The notes under the pieces were generated by a model that worked only from the letters and a program-made list of their open reading frames with translations, had not been told where the DNA came from and made no database searches. Made by a program: the position numbers and the translations under genes. A DNA stretch of 64,000 nt from an uncultured Paracoccus sp. (GTDB lineage: Bacteria; Pseudomonadota; Alphaproteobacteria; Rhodobacterales; Rhodobacteraceae): contig NZ_CANMEH010000001.1 in the NCBI RefSeq assembly GCF_947496875.1, forward strand, positions 315,663 through 379,662. Direction: 5' to 3'. Shown piece by piece: positions 11,218 to 22,231 of the stretch (positions within the stretch are counted from its first letter, which is position 1; each line of letters opens with the position of its first letter).

Positions 11218-11245
11218 GCGACCAGGTCGTCCACGGGTCCCGCGA

Positions 11246-11470
11246 TCAGTCCGCACCGTCAGCTCCCTGTGTCGGCTCCGTGGCACCGGCCTGCGTGGCA
11301 GATGTTGGCGTGATCGGTGCAGCCGGGGCAGGGGCAGGGTCCGCCAGGTCCAGTTCGACGGGAACGCGGATCTCGACCGGATCGGCGTCCATGTCACCGA
11401 AATACGCGTAGCCGGCCAGCCCCAGCAGGGCCAGTCCGAGCAGGATCACCAAAACCCGCAATAGCCGCAT
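11246..11470 (-). CDS. small single-TM hypothetical protein
   Basis: MRLLRVLVILLGLALLGLAGYAYFGDMDADPVEIRVPVELDLADPAPAPAAP...: N-terminal TM helix then Pro/Ala/Thr-rich tail; just upstream of the 9451..11217 gene. Confidence 0.65.
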   Translation of the reverse strand: MRLLRVLVILLGLALLGLAGYAYFGDMDADPVEIRVPVELDLADPAPAPAAPITPTSATQAGATEPTQGADGAD

Positions 11471-11607
11471 TCGACTGTCCCAACACCGTTCAACCGCCGG
11501 TCTGCACGCCGGCTGTGCGGAATTATAGATGGCAATTCCCGAAACTTCACGCCATTCAGACAAACCGGCGTGAACCTGCCGGCACGAGGGGAGAACAGGA
11601 CGGAGAG

Positions 11608-12144
11608 ATGAGGCGCAGCATCGTTCTGATCGGCCTCATGGGGGCGGGGAAAAGTGCGGTCGGCGCCGAACTGGCCCGGCAACTGTCCGTCCCCTTCGTG
11701 GATTCGGATGCGGAGATCGAGGCCGCCGCAGCGATGAGCGTGGCGGAGATCTTTGCGCGGGACGGCGAGGCATTCTTTCGTGACCGCGAGCACCGCGTTC
11801 TGGCGCGGCTGCTGGACGCGCCGCCCAGGATCATTGCCACCGGGGGCGGGGCGTGGATGCAGGCGCTGAACCGCGCCCTGATCGGCAGGACCGGAATTTC
11901 GGTCTGGCTGGACTGCGATCTGGAAACCCTGTGGCGGCGCGTGCGTCATCGCCCGACGCGCCCGCTGTTGCAGACCCCTGACCCCCGCGCCACCCTGGAA
12001 CGGCTGCTGGCCGAGCGTGCCCCGGTTTACGCCACCGCTGATGTGAGGGTCGCCGTGGGGCCGCACGACAGCATCCAGGCGACCGCAGCCCGGGTCCTCG
12101 ACACCCTTCGCCAGACACGGCCCGAACTGCTGGAGCCCGCATGA
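11608..12144 (+). CDS. aroK: shikimate kinase
   Basis: MRRSIVLIGLMGAGKSAVGAELARQLSVPFVDSDAEIE...ATGGGAW. Confidence 0.95.
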   Translation: MRRSIVLIGLMGAGKSAVGAELARQLSVPFVDSDAEIEAAAAMSVAEIFARDGEAFFRDREHRVLARLLDAPPRIIATGGGAWMQALNRALIGRTGISVWLDCDLETLWRRVRHRPTRPLLQTPDPRATLERLLAERAPVYATADVRVAVGPHDSIQATAARVLDTLRQTRPELLEPA

Positions 12145-13241
12145 CCGCCATCGAAACCGTCACCGTCGAACTGGCCGAGCGGTCCTACCAGGTCCGGATC
12201 GGATCCGGGCTGGTCCGGGATGCCGCCGTGCATCTGCAGCCGCTGCTGGCCCGTCCGCGGGTTGCCATCCTGACGGACGAGACGGTGGCGCGGCTGCACC
12301 TGCCGTCCCTTGCCGCGGCGCTGGACTCGGCCGGAATCGGGACGACTGCGCTCGCGCTACCGGCCGGCGAGGCGACGAAATCTTGGGGCCAGCTGGAACG
12401 CGCGGTGGAATGGCTGATCGACCAGCGGGTCGAGCGGCGGGATCTGGTGATCGCGCTGGGGGGCGGCGTCATCGGGGATCTCGGCGGATTCGCCGCGGCG
12501 ATCCTGCGGCGCGGGGTGCGGTTCGTGCAGATCCCCACGACCCTGCTGGCCCAGGTCGACAGTTCCGTCGGCGGCAAGACCGGGATCAACTCCCGGCGGG
12601 GCAAGAACCTGATCGGCGCCTTTCACCAGCCCAGCCTCGTGCTGGCGGATACCGACGTGCTCGCAACCTTGCCGGACCGGGATTTCCGGGCAGGATACGG
12701 CGAGGTCGCGAAGTGCGGCCTGCTGGGGGACGCAGAGTTCTTTGCCTGGCTCGAGGAAAACGGGCCGGGGCTGCGCGACGACCCCTCCGCACTGCAGCAG
12801 GCGGTCGCGCATGCCGTCCGGATGAAGGCCGACATCGTCGCCCGCGATGAAACCGAACAGGGCGATCGGGCCCTGCTGAACCTGGGCCACACCTTCGGCC
12901 ATGCGCTGGAGGCGGCGACCGGCTATTCCGGGCGCCTGCTGCATGGCGAGGCGGTGGCAATCGGGTGCGCGCTTGCCTTCGACCTGTCCGCCCGCATGGG
13001 GCTTTGCCCGCAAGAGGAACCCTCGCGCGTCGCGGCGCATCTGGCCGCGATCGGCCTGCCGGTCCGCCCTGACGACGTTCCGGGCAGCCTGCCGGATGCC
13101 GATGCGCTGATCGCACTGATGGGCCAGGACAAGAAGGTGGTGGACGGGCAACTGCGCCTGATCCTCGCACGTGGCATCGGCCATGCCTTCGTCACGGATC
13201 GGATCGACATGGCCGCGCTGCGCGACGTGCTGGCGGCCTGA
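12141..13241 (+). CDS. aroB: 3-dehydroquinate synthase
   Basis: ALGGGVIGDLGGFAAAILRRGVRFVQIPTTLLAQVDSSVGGKTGIN...NLGHTFGHALE. Confidence 0.97.
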   Translation: MTAIETVTVELAERSYQVRIGSGLVRDAAVHLQPLLARPRVAILTDETVARLHLPSLAAALDSAGIGTTALALPAGEATKSWGQLERAVEWLIDQRVERRDLVIALGGGVIGDLGGFAAAILRRGVRFVQIPTTLLAQVDSSVGGKTGINSRRGKNLIGAFHQPSLVLADTDVLATLPDRDFRAGYGEVAKCGLLGDAEFFAWLEENGPGLRDDPSALQQAVAHAVRMKADIVARDETEQGDRALLNLGHTFGHALEAATGYSGRLLHGEAVAIGCALAFDLSARMGLCPQEEPSRVAAHLAAIGLPVRPDDVPGSLPDADALIALMGQDKKVVDGQLRLILARGIGHAFVTDRIDMAALRDVLAA

Positions 13242-13244
13242 CCG

Positions 13245-14891
13245 TCAGACCATCCGTTCCAGATCCTTGGCCGCGCGGACGAAATCGCGGAACAGCGGCG
13301 CGGGCGCGAACGGCTTGGACTTCAGTTCGGGATGTGACTGCACGCCGATGAACCAGGGGTGATCGCGCACCTCGACCACTTCCGGCAGGCGGCCGTCCGG
13401 TGACATGCCGGAAAACCACAGGCCGTGCTGTTCCAGCCGGTCCCGATAGGCCGCGTCTATTTCATAGCGGTGACGGTGGCGGTCCTCCATCTCGGTGGCG
13501 CCGCCATAGACCTCGGCGACCTTCGACCCGGGGGCCAGATGCGCGGTATAGGACCCCAGCCGCATGGTCCCGCCCTTGTCGTCGGTAATCTTGCGCTGAA
13601 CCGTCGAGTTCCCCTTCACCCATTCCTTCAGGTGATAGACGACCGGGGTGAAGCGGTCCGCGCCGGCTTCGTGGTCGAATTCCTCGGACCCCGCGTCGGC
13701 AATGCCCGCCAGGTTGCGCGCGGCCTCGATCACCGCCATCTGCATCCCCAGACAGATGCCCAGATAGGGCACCTTCTTCTCGCGCGCGTATTTCGCGGCC
13801 GAGATCATCCCTTCGGTCCCGCGTTCGCCGAACCCGCCGGGGACCACGATGCCGTGATAGCCGTCCAGCAGATGGATGCCCTCTGCCGTTTCCAGCTTTT
13901 CGGCGTCGATCCAGTCGGGCCGGACCCGGACCCGGTTCGCCATCCCCCCATGCGTCAGCGCCTCGGAGATGGATTTGTAGGCGTCCTCGAGCTGGGTATA
14001 CTTGCCGACGATCGCGACCCGCACCTCGCCTTCGGCGTTGGTCAGCCGATCCATCACGTCTTCCCAGCGGCGCAGGTCGGGCCGGGGGGCAGGGCTGATG
14101 CGGAAGGCGTCCAGCACGGCCCGGTCCAGCCCGGCCTGATGATAGGCCATCGGCGCCTCGTAGATGGACTTGAGGTCATAGGCGGGGATCACCGCATCCG
14201 GGCGGACGTTGCAGAACAGCGCGATCTTGGCGCGTTCGCGGTCCGGGATCGGCTGTTCGGACCGGCAGACCAGCACGTCGGGCTGCAGTCCGATCGAGCG
14301 CAGTTCCTTGACGCTGTGCTGCGTCGGCTTGGTCTTCAGCTCGCCGGAAGCGGCCAGATAAGGCAGCAGGGTCAGGTGCATCAGGATGCACTGCCCGCGC
14401 GGGCGGTCATTGGAAAACTGGCGGATCGCCTCGAAGAACGGCAGCCCCTCGATATCCCCGACCGTGCCGCCGATCTCGCACAGCTGGAAATCGACCTCGT
14501 CCTCGCCGATCGCGAGGAAATCCTTGATCTCGTTGGTGACGTGCGGGATCACCTGGATCGTCTTGCCCAGATAGCCGCCACGGCGTTCGCGTTCCAGCAC
14601 GTTGGAATAGATCCGGCCGGCGCTGATCGTGTCGGTGCGCCGGGCGCTGACGCCCGTAAACCGCTCGTAATGTCCCAGGTCCAGGTCGGTCTCTGCGCCG
14701 TCGTCGGTGACGAATACCTCGCCATGCTCGAAGGGGCTCATCGTCCCGGGATCGACGTTCAGATAGGGGTCGAGCTTGCGCAGCCGCACCGTATAGCCGC
14801 GGGCCTGCAGCAAGGCCCCCAGCGCCGCCGAGGCAAGCCCCTTGCCCAGCGAGGACACGACGCCACCGGTGATGAAGATGTAACGCGCCAT
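13245..14891 (-). CDS. pyrG: CTP synthase
   Basis: [78 protein letters not shown]. Confidence 0.98.
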   Translation of the reverse strand: MARYIFITGGVVSSLGKGLASAALGALLQARGYTVRLRKLDPYLNVDPGTMSPFEHGEVFVTDDGAETDLDLGHYERFTGVSARRTDTISAGRIYSNVLERERRGGYLGKTIQVIPHVTNEIKDFLAIGEDEVDFQLCEIGGTVGDIEGLPFFEAIRQFSNDRPRGQCILMHLTLLPYLAASGELKTKPTQHSVKELRSIGLQPDVLVCRSEQPIPDRERAKIALFCNVRPDAVIPAYDLKSIYEAPMAYHQAGLDRAVLDAFRISPAPRPDLRRWEDVMDRLTNAEGEVRVAIVGKYTQLEDAYKSISEALTHGGMANRVRVRPDWIDAEKLETAEGIHLLDGYHGIVVPGGFGERGTEGMISAAKYAREKKVPYLGICLGMQMAVIEAARNLAGIADAGSEEFDHEAGADRFTPVVYHLKEWVKGNSTVQRKITDDKGGTMRLGSYTAHLAPGSKVAEVYGGATEMEDRHRHRYEIDAAYRDRLEQHGLWFSGMSPDGRLPEVVEVRDHPWFIGVQSHPELKSKPFAPAPLFRDFVRAAKDLERMV

Positions 14892-14920
14892 GGAGCCCCC
14901 GTGATGATCTCAGCACTGCG

Positions 14921-14940
14921 AAAAACGGCCCGAACGGCCG
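14921..14940 (-). terminator. intrinsic-terminator-like hairpin with U-tract (secG terminator or pyrG leader attenuator)
   Basis: Minus strand CGGCC-GTTCG-GGCCG-TTTTT: 5-bp GC stem, 5-nt loop, immediate T5. Confidence 0.65.
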
Positions 14941-14956
14941 GCATCACGGGAGCCGG

Positions 14957-14985
14957 GACATACCCGACTTTCCGCGATCCCGCAA
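14957..14985 (-). promoter_or_regulatory. candidate pyrG promoter TTGCGG-N17-TATGTC
   Basis: Minus strand TTGCGG (14980-14985), 17-nt spacer, TATGTC (14957-14962), upstream of the hairpin. Confidence 0.5.
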
Positions 14986-15045
14986 CGGACCACATGGGAC
15001 CGGAATGCGGACCGGACCGCAGGCTTCGTCCGGCGCTTTCGGTAA

Positions 15046-15645
15046 TCAGTTCGTCTCGGCCGGCGCGGTCAGCGGAACCCTGACGGTCCGTCCGGTCCCG
15101 TCGCTGGCAGGAGGCGTGTCGCCGACCGGGACGGTCCGCGTGGTACGGCCGGCTGCGGGGGCCGCCTCTGCGTCCGCCGGCGCCGAAGCAGCCGCGGAAG
15201 GGGCGGGGGCAGGAGCGGGCGTCGTGATGTCGGCAGGCGGTGCGACCGGCGCGGGCGCCGCGGCAGCGGCCGGCGGAGTCGCAGGCGCGGCACCGGGCGG
15301 CAGCACAGGCTGTCCGACGCCGGGCGGCGGCGCATAGTCAGGTACGGCGGGCAGCCCGGTCGCAGGCGCGTCGGTTGTTTCCGCCGGGCTCGCCAGCCGG
15401 TCCATCACCGATCCATCTGCCGAATTGCGCGCCGCGATGACGGTCAGCGCAATGGACGTCACGAGAAATGCCCCGGCCAGAAGCCAGGTCGCGCGGGACA
15501 GGGCATTGGCGGCCTGGCGCCCGGTCATGACACCACCGCCACCCCCGCCAAGGCCAAGACCGCCGCCTTCGGACCGCTGCAGCAGCACCACGCCGATCAG
15601 CAGCACGGCGAGGATCAGATGCACGGTAAGAACGACGTTCTGCAC
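15046..15645 (-). CDS. secG: preprotein translocase subunit SecG with long Ala/Pro-rich C-terminal extension
   Basis: MQNVVLTVHLILAVLLIGVVLLQRSEGGGLGLGGGGGGVMTGRQAANALSRATWLLA. Confidence 0.93.
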   Translation of the reverse strand: MQNVVLTVHLILAVLLIGVVLLQRSEGGGLGLGGGGGGVMTGRQAANALSRATWLLAGAFLVTSIALTVIAARNSADGSVMDRLASPAETTDAPATGLPAVPDYAPPPGVGQPVLPPGAAPATPPAAAAAPAPVAPPADITTPAPAPAPSAAASAPADAEAAPAAGRTTRTVPVGDTPPASDGTGRTVRVPLTAPAETN

Positions 15646-15764
15646 GGGACGGGCCTTTCTCGCGGGACGCGCCTATCTAGTCGCGCGCGAAGTTGAAGGC
15701 AAGCAAGGCCGTTCGGGGCATGGCAGTGGCCTGCCGCACGGACCGGCGCACCGTCGGACGGGCC

Positions 15765-16481
15765 TCACGCCAGCGCCGCCAATGCCTGTTTCAGGTCGAT
15801 CGCGCCGTCATAAAGCGCACGGCCGGAAATCGCGCCGGCAATCACGCCGGTGTCGCGCAGCGCGATCAGGTCGTCCAGGGACGACACCCCCCCGGACGCG
15901 ATGACGGGAATGCTGACCGCCCGGGCCAGCTCCTCGGTGGCGGCGACGTTCGGCCCCTGCATTGCGCCATCACGATCGATGTCGGTGTAGATCAGCGCGG
16001 CCACCCCCGCATCCTGGAACCGCCGGGCCAGATCGGTGGCCATCACCTCGGTTTCCTCGACCCAGCCGCGGGTGGCAACGCGGCCCTGCCGGGCGTCGAT
16101 CCCGACGGCCACGCGCCCCGGAAAGGCCGCGGCCGCATCGGTCACAAGGCCGGGGTCCTCGACCGCCACTGTGCCCAGGATGACACGGGTTATCCCACGG
16201 TCCAGCCACGCTTCGATCGTGGCCATGTCGCGGATGCCGCCGCCGAGTTGGACGGGAACGTCGACGGCGGCAAGAATCGCGTCGACCGCGTCGCCATTGA
16301 CCGGTCGGCCGGCAAAGGCGCCGTTCAGATCCACGAGATGCAACCACCGCGCCCCGGTGGCAGCAAAGCTGCTGGCCTGCGCGGCGGGATCGGTGCCGAA
16401 CACGGTCGCGGCGTCCATGTCGCCGCGCAGCAGCCGGACACAGGCGCCATCCTTGAGGTCGATTGCCGGGTACAGGATCAT
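15765..16481 (-). CDS. hisA: phosphoribosylformimino-5-aminoimidazole carboxamide ribotide isomerase
   Basis: [21 protein letters not shown]...[11 protein letters not shown]...[27 protein letters not shown]...YTDIDRDG...IASGGVSS. Confidence 0.95.
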   Translation of the reverse strand: MILYPAIDLKDGACVRLLRGDMDAATVFGTDPAAQASSFAATGARWLHLVDLNGAFAGRPVNGDAVDAILAAVDVPVQLGGGIRDMATIEAWLDRGITRVILGTVAVEDPGLVTDAAAAFPGRVAVGIDARQGRVATRGWVEETEVMATDLARRFQDAGVAALIYTDIDRDGAMQGPNVAATEELARAVSIPVIASGGVSSLDDLIALRDTGVIAGAISGRALYDGAIDLKQALAALA

Positions 16482-16665
16482 CAATGCCTCCGTCATGTTT
16501 GCAGGTCATTGCCATAGCGCCGCTGCAGGGGAAAGCGGCCAACCTGCTAGGGCCGATGAGCCGGACCTGAAAGCCGAACTGAGGCGGCCCGCCGGACCGG
16601 TCGCCGCATCTGCGGGGCCGGCCTTCTTCGCGCCGGGGCAGAAGTTGCGACGGGATCCGCGAGCG

Positions 16666-18465
16666 TCAGACGACCAGGCCCGCCCCCTCCTCGGCTGGCC
16701 GGGCATGGGCGCGGAACGCCGCGAACAGCTCGCGCCCCATGCCGTGGGCGTTGCGCGCCGGATCATGCGTCGCGGGGGTCCGGCTCAGGAAATCGGGTTC
16801 GAGACAGTCGAGACGCCCCGACACGGCGTCCACGCGGACGACGTCCCCGTCCCGCAGGCGGGCCAGCGGCCCGCCGGTCGCGGCCTCGGGCGAGACGTGA
16901 ATGGCCGCAGGCACCTTTCCCGACGCCCCCGACATCCGTCCATCCGTGACCAGCGCGACCCGCAGGCCACGGTCCAGCAGCACCGACAGGGTGGGGGTCA
17001 GGCTGTGCAATTCGGGCATGCCGTTGGCCCGGGGCCCCTGAAAGCGGACCACCACGACGGTATCCTGCGTGAACTCGCCGGCCTGGAAAGCGGTCCTGAC
17101 GGCGTCCTGGTCGTCGAAGATGCGGGCCGGCGCCTCGACCACGTGCAGATCGGGCTTCACGGCCGAGACCTTCGTCACGGCACGGCCCAGATTGCCGTCC
17201 AGCATGTGCAGCCCGCCGGTGGCCGCGAACGGATCGGCATGGGGGCGCAGGATGCGATCGTTCAGGCTGTCGCGGGTGCCGGCGACCCAGTGCAGCCCGT
17301 CATCGCCCAGCCGCGGCTCGGCCGTGTAGCGGTCGAGCCCGTCCCCCGCCACCGTCCGGACGTCATCGTGCAGCAGCCCCGCGGACAGCAGCTGACCGAT
17401 CAGGAACCCCAGCCCGCCCGCCGCATGGAAATGGTTCACGTCCGCCAGCCCGTTGGGATAGACCCGGGCGAGCAGGGGCACCGCCTGGCTGATGTCGTGG
17501 AAATCCTGCAGGGTCAGGATGATTCCGGCGGCGCGGGCCATGGCCGGCAGGTGGATCACCAGGTTCGTCGACCCGCCCGTGGCCATCAGCCCCACGATCC
17601 CGTTCACGAAGGCCCGTTCGTCCAGCACCGTGCCGACCGGCAGCCAGTCATTGCCCAGCCGGGTGATCGCCGCAGCCCGCGCCACCCCGGCGACGGTCAG
17701 CGCGTCGCGCAGCGGGGTGTTGGGGTTGACGAAGCTGGCGCCGGGCAGGTGCAGGCCCATGAACTCCATCAGCATCTGGTTGCTGTTCGCGGTGCCGTAG
17801 AAGGTGCAGGTGCCGGGGCTGTGATAGCTGGCCATTTCCGCAGCCATCAGCGCCGAACGGTCGACGCGGCCGGCGGCAAACTCCTGTCGCACCCTGGCCT
17901 TCTCGTCATTGGGCAGGCCGGACGGCATCGGGCCGCCGGGCAGGAACACCGCGGGCACGTGGCCAAAGGTCACCGCAGCGATCACCAGCCCGGGCACGAT
18001 CTTGTCGCAGATGCCCAGCCAGACCGCCGCGTCGAACGCGTCATGCGACATCGCCACCCCGGCGGCCAGCGCGATGACGTCACGCGAGAACAGCGACAGC
18101 TCCATCCCCGCGCGCCCCTGGGTCACCCCGTCGCACATCGCGGGGACGCCGCCCGCCACCTGTGCCGTCGCGCCGGCGTCGTGCGCCGCCTTGCGGATCA
18201 GGTCGGGGTACCGCTCATAGGGCTGATGCGCCGACAGCATGTCGTTGTAGGCGGTGACGATCCCGATATTGGGGCGTGCGGTCCGGGCCAGATCCAGCTT
18301 GTCTGGCATCGCTGCATAGGCGTGGGCCTGATTGCCGCAGGACAGGTGGGCCCGACGGGGGCCGTCCTCGGCGGCGCGGGCGAGCCGGTCGAGATACGCC
18401 CCGCGGCTGTCGGCCGAGCGTTCGCGAATCCGGTCGGTGACCCGTGCGATCGTGTCGTGCAGCAT
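16666..18465 (-). CDS. edd: phosphogluconate dehydratase (Entner-Doudoroff)
   Basis: [23 protein letters not shown]...[29 protein letters not shown]...[23 protein letters not shown]. Confidence 0.97.
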   Translation of the reverse strand: MLHDTIARVTDRIRERSADSRGAYLDRLARAAEDGPRRAHLSCGNQAHAYAAMPDKLDLARTARPNIGIVTAYNDMLSAHQPYERYPDLIRKAAHDAGATAQVAGGVPAMCDGVTQGRAGMELSLFSRDVIALAAGVAMSHDAFDAAVWLGICDKIVPGLVIAAVTFGHVPAVFLPGGPMPSGLPNDEKARVRQEFAAGRVDRSALMAAEMASYHSPGTCTFYGTANSNQMLMEFMGLHLPGASFVNPNTPLRDALTVAGVARAAAITRLGNDWLPVGTVLDERAFVNGIVGLMATGGSTNLVIHLPAMARAAGIILTLQDFHDISQAVPLLARVYPNGLADVNHFHAAGGLGFLIGQLLSAGLLHDDVRTVAGDGLDRYTAEPRLGDDGLHWVAGTRDSLNDRILRPHADPFAATGGLHMLDGNLGRAVTKVSAVKPDLHVVEAPARIFDDQDAVRTAFQAGEFTQDTVVVVRFQGPRANGMPELHSLTPTLSVLLDRGLRVALVTDGRMSGASGKVPAAIHVSPEAATGGPLARLRDGDVVRVDAVSGRLDCLEPDFLSRTPATHDPARNAHGMGRELFAAFRAHARPAEEGAGLVV

Positions 18466-18494
18466 GATGGCTCCCCTTCAGCGCCCTGGTTGGA

Positions 18495-18523
18495 AGGATA
18501 GGGCGTTAGCGGTAACGCTGCAA
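18495..18523 (-). promoter_or_regulatory. candidate edd promoter (TTGCAG-N17-TATCCT) with GntR/LacI-type operator in the spacer
   Basis: Minus strand TTGCAG (18518-18523), 17-nt spacer, TATCCT (18495-18500); near-palindrome GCGTTACCGCTAACGC on minus strand (18503-18518). Confidence 0.65.
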
Positions 18524-18672
18524 CGCTGGGCCGAATGGCTAAGGGGAACGGAAGGGCCGACCGCAGTTGGCGTCGCCTAGGGCAGCTTGCCGGGGCGGCG
18601 AAACGGTGGCGTGATGGGTCCGGGGGCGGACATGTGGGCGTCGCCGCGCCGGATAGCTGTTGGAGAGACTGA

Positions 18673-19953
18673 ATGGACCCTGCCACGCTGCTGCGCCGCC
18701 TGTTCGATCGGGCGGTCGAGGTCGCCGACCCGATGCGCTTTGTCGCGGCGCATCTGCCCGCCCGCCGCCCTGGCCGCGTCGTGGTGGTGGGCGCGGGAAA
18801 GGCGAGCGCCCGCATGGCGGAGGCGGTCGAGGCGGTCTGGGGTCCTTGCGAGGGGCTCGTGATCACGCGCCATGGTCATGGCCGCCCGACGCAAGGGATC
18901 GAGATCGTCGAGGCCAGCCATCCGGTGCCGGACGCCGCGGGTGCGGCCGCGACGAACCGGATGCTTGAAATGCTGCAGGGGCTGGCCGCGGACGATCTGG
19001 TGCTGGTCCTGATTTCAGGCGGTGCATCGGCCCTGCTGACCGCGCCAGCCGGGGCGATGACGCTCGCCGAGAAACAGGCGCTGAACGCAGCGCTGCTGGC
19101 GTCGGGCGCGCCGATCGACCGCATGAACGTGCTGCGCAAGCATCTGAGCCGGGTCAAGGGCGGGCAGCTGGCGGCCGCGGCCGCGCCCGCGCAGGTCGTG
19201 GCGCTGATCATCTCGGACGTGCCGGGCGACGATCCGGCGATGATCGGGTCGGGGCCGACCGTGGGCGACCCGTCCACCGCGGCCGATGCGCTAGAGGTTG
19301 CCCGCCGCTGGCAGATCGAGCTGAGCGAGGCCGCGGCGGTCGTGCTGCAGCGTGGCAGCGGGGTCATCGCCCCCGACGATCCCCGACTGGCCCGCGTCAG
19401 CAATCACATCGTCGCGGCCCCGGCACAGTCGCTGCAGGCGGCCGCCGATCTTGCCGTGGAACTGGGCTGCGAGGTGCAGATGCTTGGCGCCGATCTGGGC
19501 GGCGAGGCGCGCGAGGTGGCGGCCGATCACGCGCGCCTGGCGTTGCAGGCCCGGCGTGGCAGGAATGGGGGCACGCGCCCCCTGGTGATCCTGTCCGGCG
19601 GTGAGCTGACGGTGACACGGCGCGGGGACGGCATCGGCGGGCCGAACGCGGAATACGCGCTGGCGCTGGCCTTGGCGCTGGACGGCGCGGACGGAATCCA
19701 TGCGATCGCCTGCGACACGGACGGGATCGACGGTGCGGCCGAGGTCGCCGGCGCCCTCATCGGTCGGGACACGCTTGATCGGGCCCGCCGGCTGGGCATT
19801 GATCCGCAGGACGCGCTGGCCCGCAACGACGCGCATGGCTTCTTCGCCGCGCTGTCGGACCAAGTGGTGACGGGACCGACGCTGACCAATGTCAACGATT
19901 TCCGCGCCATCCTCGTCCGCGGCCCGGACGCGGGTACCGACGCGCCGGCCTAG
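18673..19953 (+). CDS. glycerate 2-kinase (MOFRL-type, GckA/TtuD-like)
   Basis: VVVGAGKASARMAEAVE...VLVLISGGASALLTAP...LRKHLSRVKGGQLA...ISDVPGDDPAMIGSGPTVGDP...ILSGGELTVT. Confidence 0.92.
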   Translation: MDPATLLRRLFDRAVEVADPMRFVAAHLPARRPGRVVVVGAGKASARMAEAVEAVWGPCEGLVITRHGHGRPTQGIEIVEASHPVPDAAGAAATNRMLEMLQGLAADDLVLVLISGGASALLTAPAGAMTLAEKQALNAALLASGAPIDRMNVLRKHLSRVKGGQLAAAAAPAQVVALIISDVPGDDPAMIGSGPTVGDPSTAADALEVARRWQIELSEAAAVVLQRGSGVIAPDDPRLARVSNHIVAAPAQSLQAAADLAVELGCEVQMLGADLGGEAREVAADHARLALQARRGRNGGTRPLVILSGGELTVTRRGDGIGGPNAEYALALALALDGADGIHAIACDTDGIDGAAEVAGALIGRDTLDRARRLGIDPQDALARNDAHGFFAALSDQVVTGPTLTNVNDFRAILVRGPDAGTDAPA

Positions 19954-20052
19954 ACCACCGGCCCTCGCCCCGACAGCGCGCGGCCGAACCGCCTTTCCCC
20001 CGTGGCGCGGGGTGGCTATACCCCGGGCGAAACGGGTCAGGGAAGCGTGCGA

Positions 20053-21344
<1,292 letters not shown>

Positions 21345-21345
<1 letters not shown>

Positions 21346-21551
21346 TGGACCAGCGCAGCCGCAAGCGCTGGGCGCTGTTCCTGCTGCTGGTCTGGCTGCC
21401 GGTCTATCTGGGCCTCGCCTGGTGGGCGCTGAACTGGATACATGACCGCTGGGGCCGATTGCCGATCTGGGCAGAGGTGCCGATCTACGTCGTCGCGGCG
21501 TTCCTGTGGGCGGTCCCGTTCCGCGGCATCTTCCGCGGCACCGGCCGGTGA
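21345..21551 (+). CDS. small membrane protein, DUF2842-like
   Basis: MDQRSRKRWALFLLLVWLPVYLGLAWWALNWIHDRWGRLPIWAEVPIYVVAAFLWAVPFRGIFRGTGR; start overlaps the purA stop. Confidence 0.75.
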
Positions 21552-22210
21552 ACCCCGTTCTCACCTCGACCCGCGGGGTGACTCTGTTCGGCGGGGGCGA
21601 GGTGCGGGCCGAGGATGCGGCGATGGCGCTGGCGCTGGCGCCGGTTGCAATGGCCGCCGACAGCGGGGCCGATGCGGCGCTGGGGCTGGGGATCGTGCCG
21701 GCGGCGGTGGTCGGCGATTTCGACAGCATCACCGATGCCGCCCGGGCGGCCATCCCGGCTGACCGGCTGCACCGCGTCCCGGATCAGGACAGCACCGATT
21801 TCGACAAATGCCTGATGATGCTGCGGGCGCCTTTCGTGCTGGCGGTCGGATTTGCCGGGCCGCGGACCGACCATCTGCTGGCCGGGCTGACGACCCTGAT
21901 CCGTCATCCGGTTCCGCGGGCCTTCGTGATCGGGGCCGAGGACGTGATCTTTGTCGCACCGCCCGTTCTTGGCTTGGATCTCCTGCCCGGAACCCGGGTG
22001 TCGCTGATGCCGTTCGGGGCGGTCGAGGGGCACAGCACCGGGCTGCGCTGGCCGATCGACGGGCTGACGCTGACCCCGGCAACGCGGATCGGAACCTCGA
22101 ACGAGGCGACGGGACCGGTGCGGCTGCAGACCACCGGCCCCTGCCTGGTGATCCTGCCAAAGGATCAGCTGCGCGCCGCGCTGGACGGGTGCGGCATCCT
22201 GCCGGACTGA
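21548..22210 (+). CDS. thiamine diphosphokinase
   Basis: MAADSGADAALGLGIVPAAVVGDFDSI...DQDSTDFDKCLMML...GFAGPRTDHLLAGL. Confidence 0.88.
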   Translation: MNPVLTSTRGVTLFGGGEVRAEDAAMALALAPVAMAADSGADAALGLGIVPAAVVGDFDSITDAARAAIPADRLHRVPDQDSTDFDKCLMMLRAPFVLAVGFAGPRTDHLLAGLTTLIRHPVPRAFVIGAEDVIFVAPPVLGLDLLPGTRVSLMPFGAVEGHSTGLRWPIDGLTLTPATRIGTSNEATGPVRLQTTGPCLVILPKDQLRAALDGCGILPD

Positions 22211-22231
22211 CCGCGGCCCGGTTCCGAAGGC

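Noticed and set aside
16036-18501. 821-aa plus-strand ORF
   Set aside because: Antisense to hisA and edd, both clear; shadow ORF
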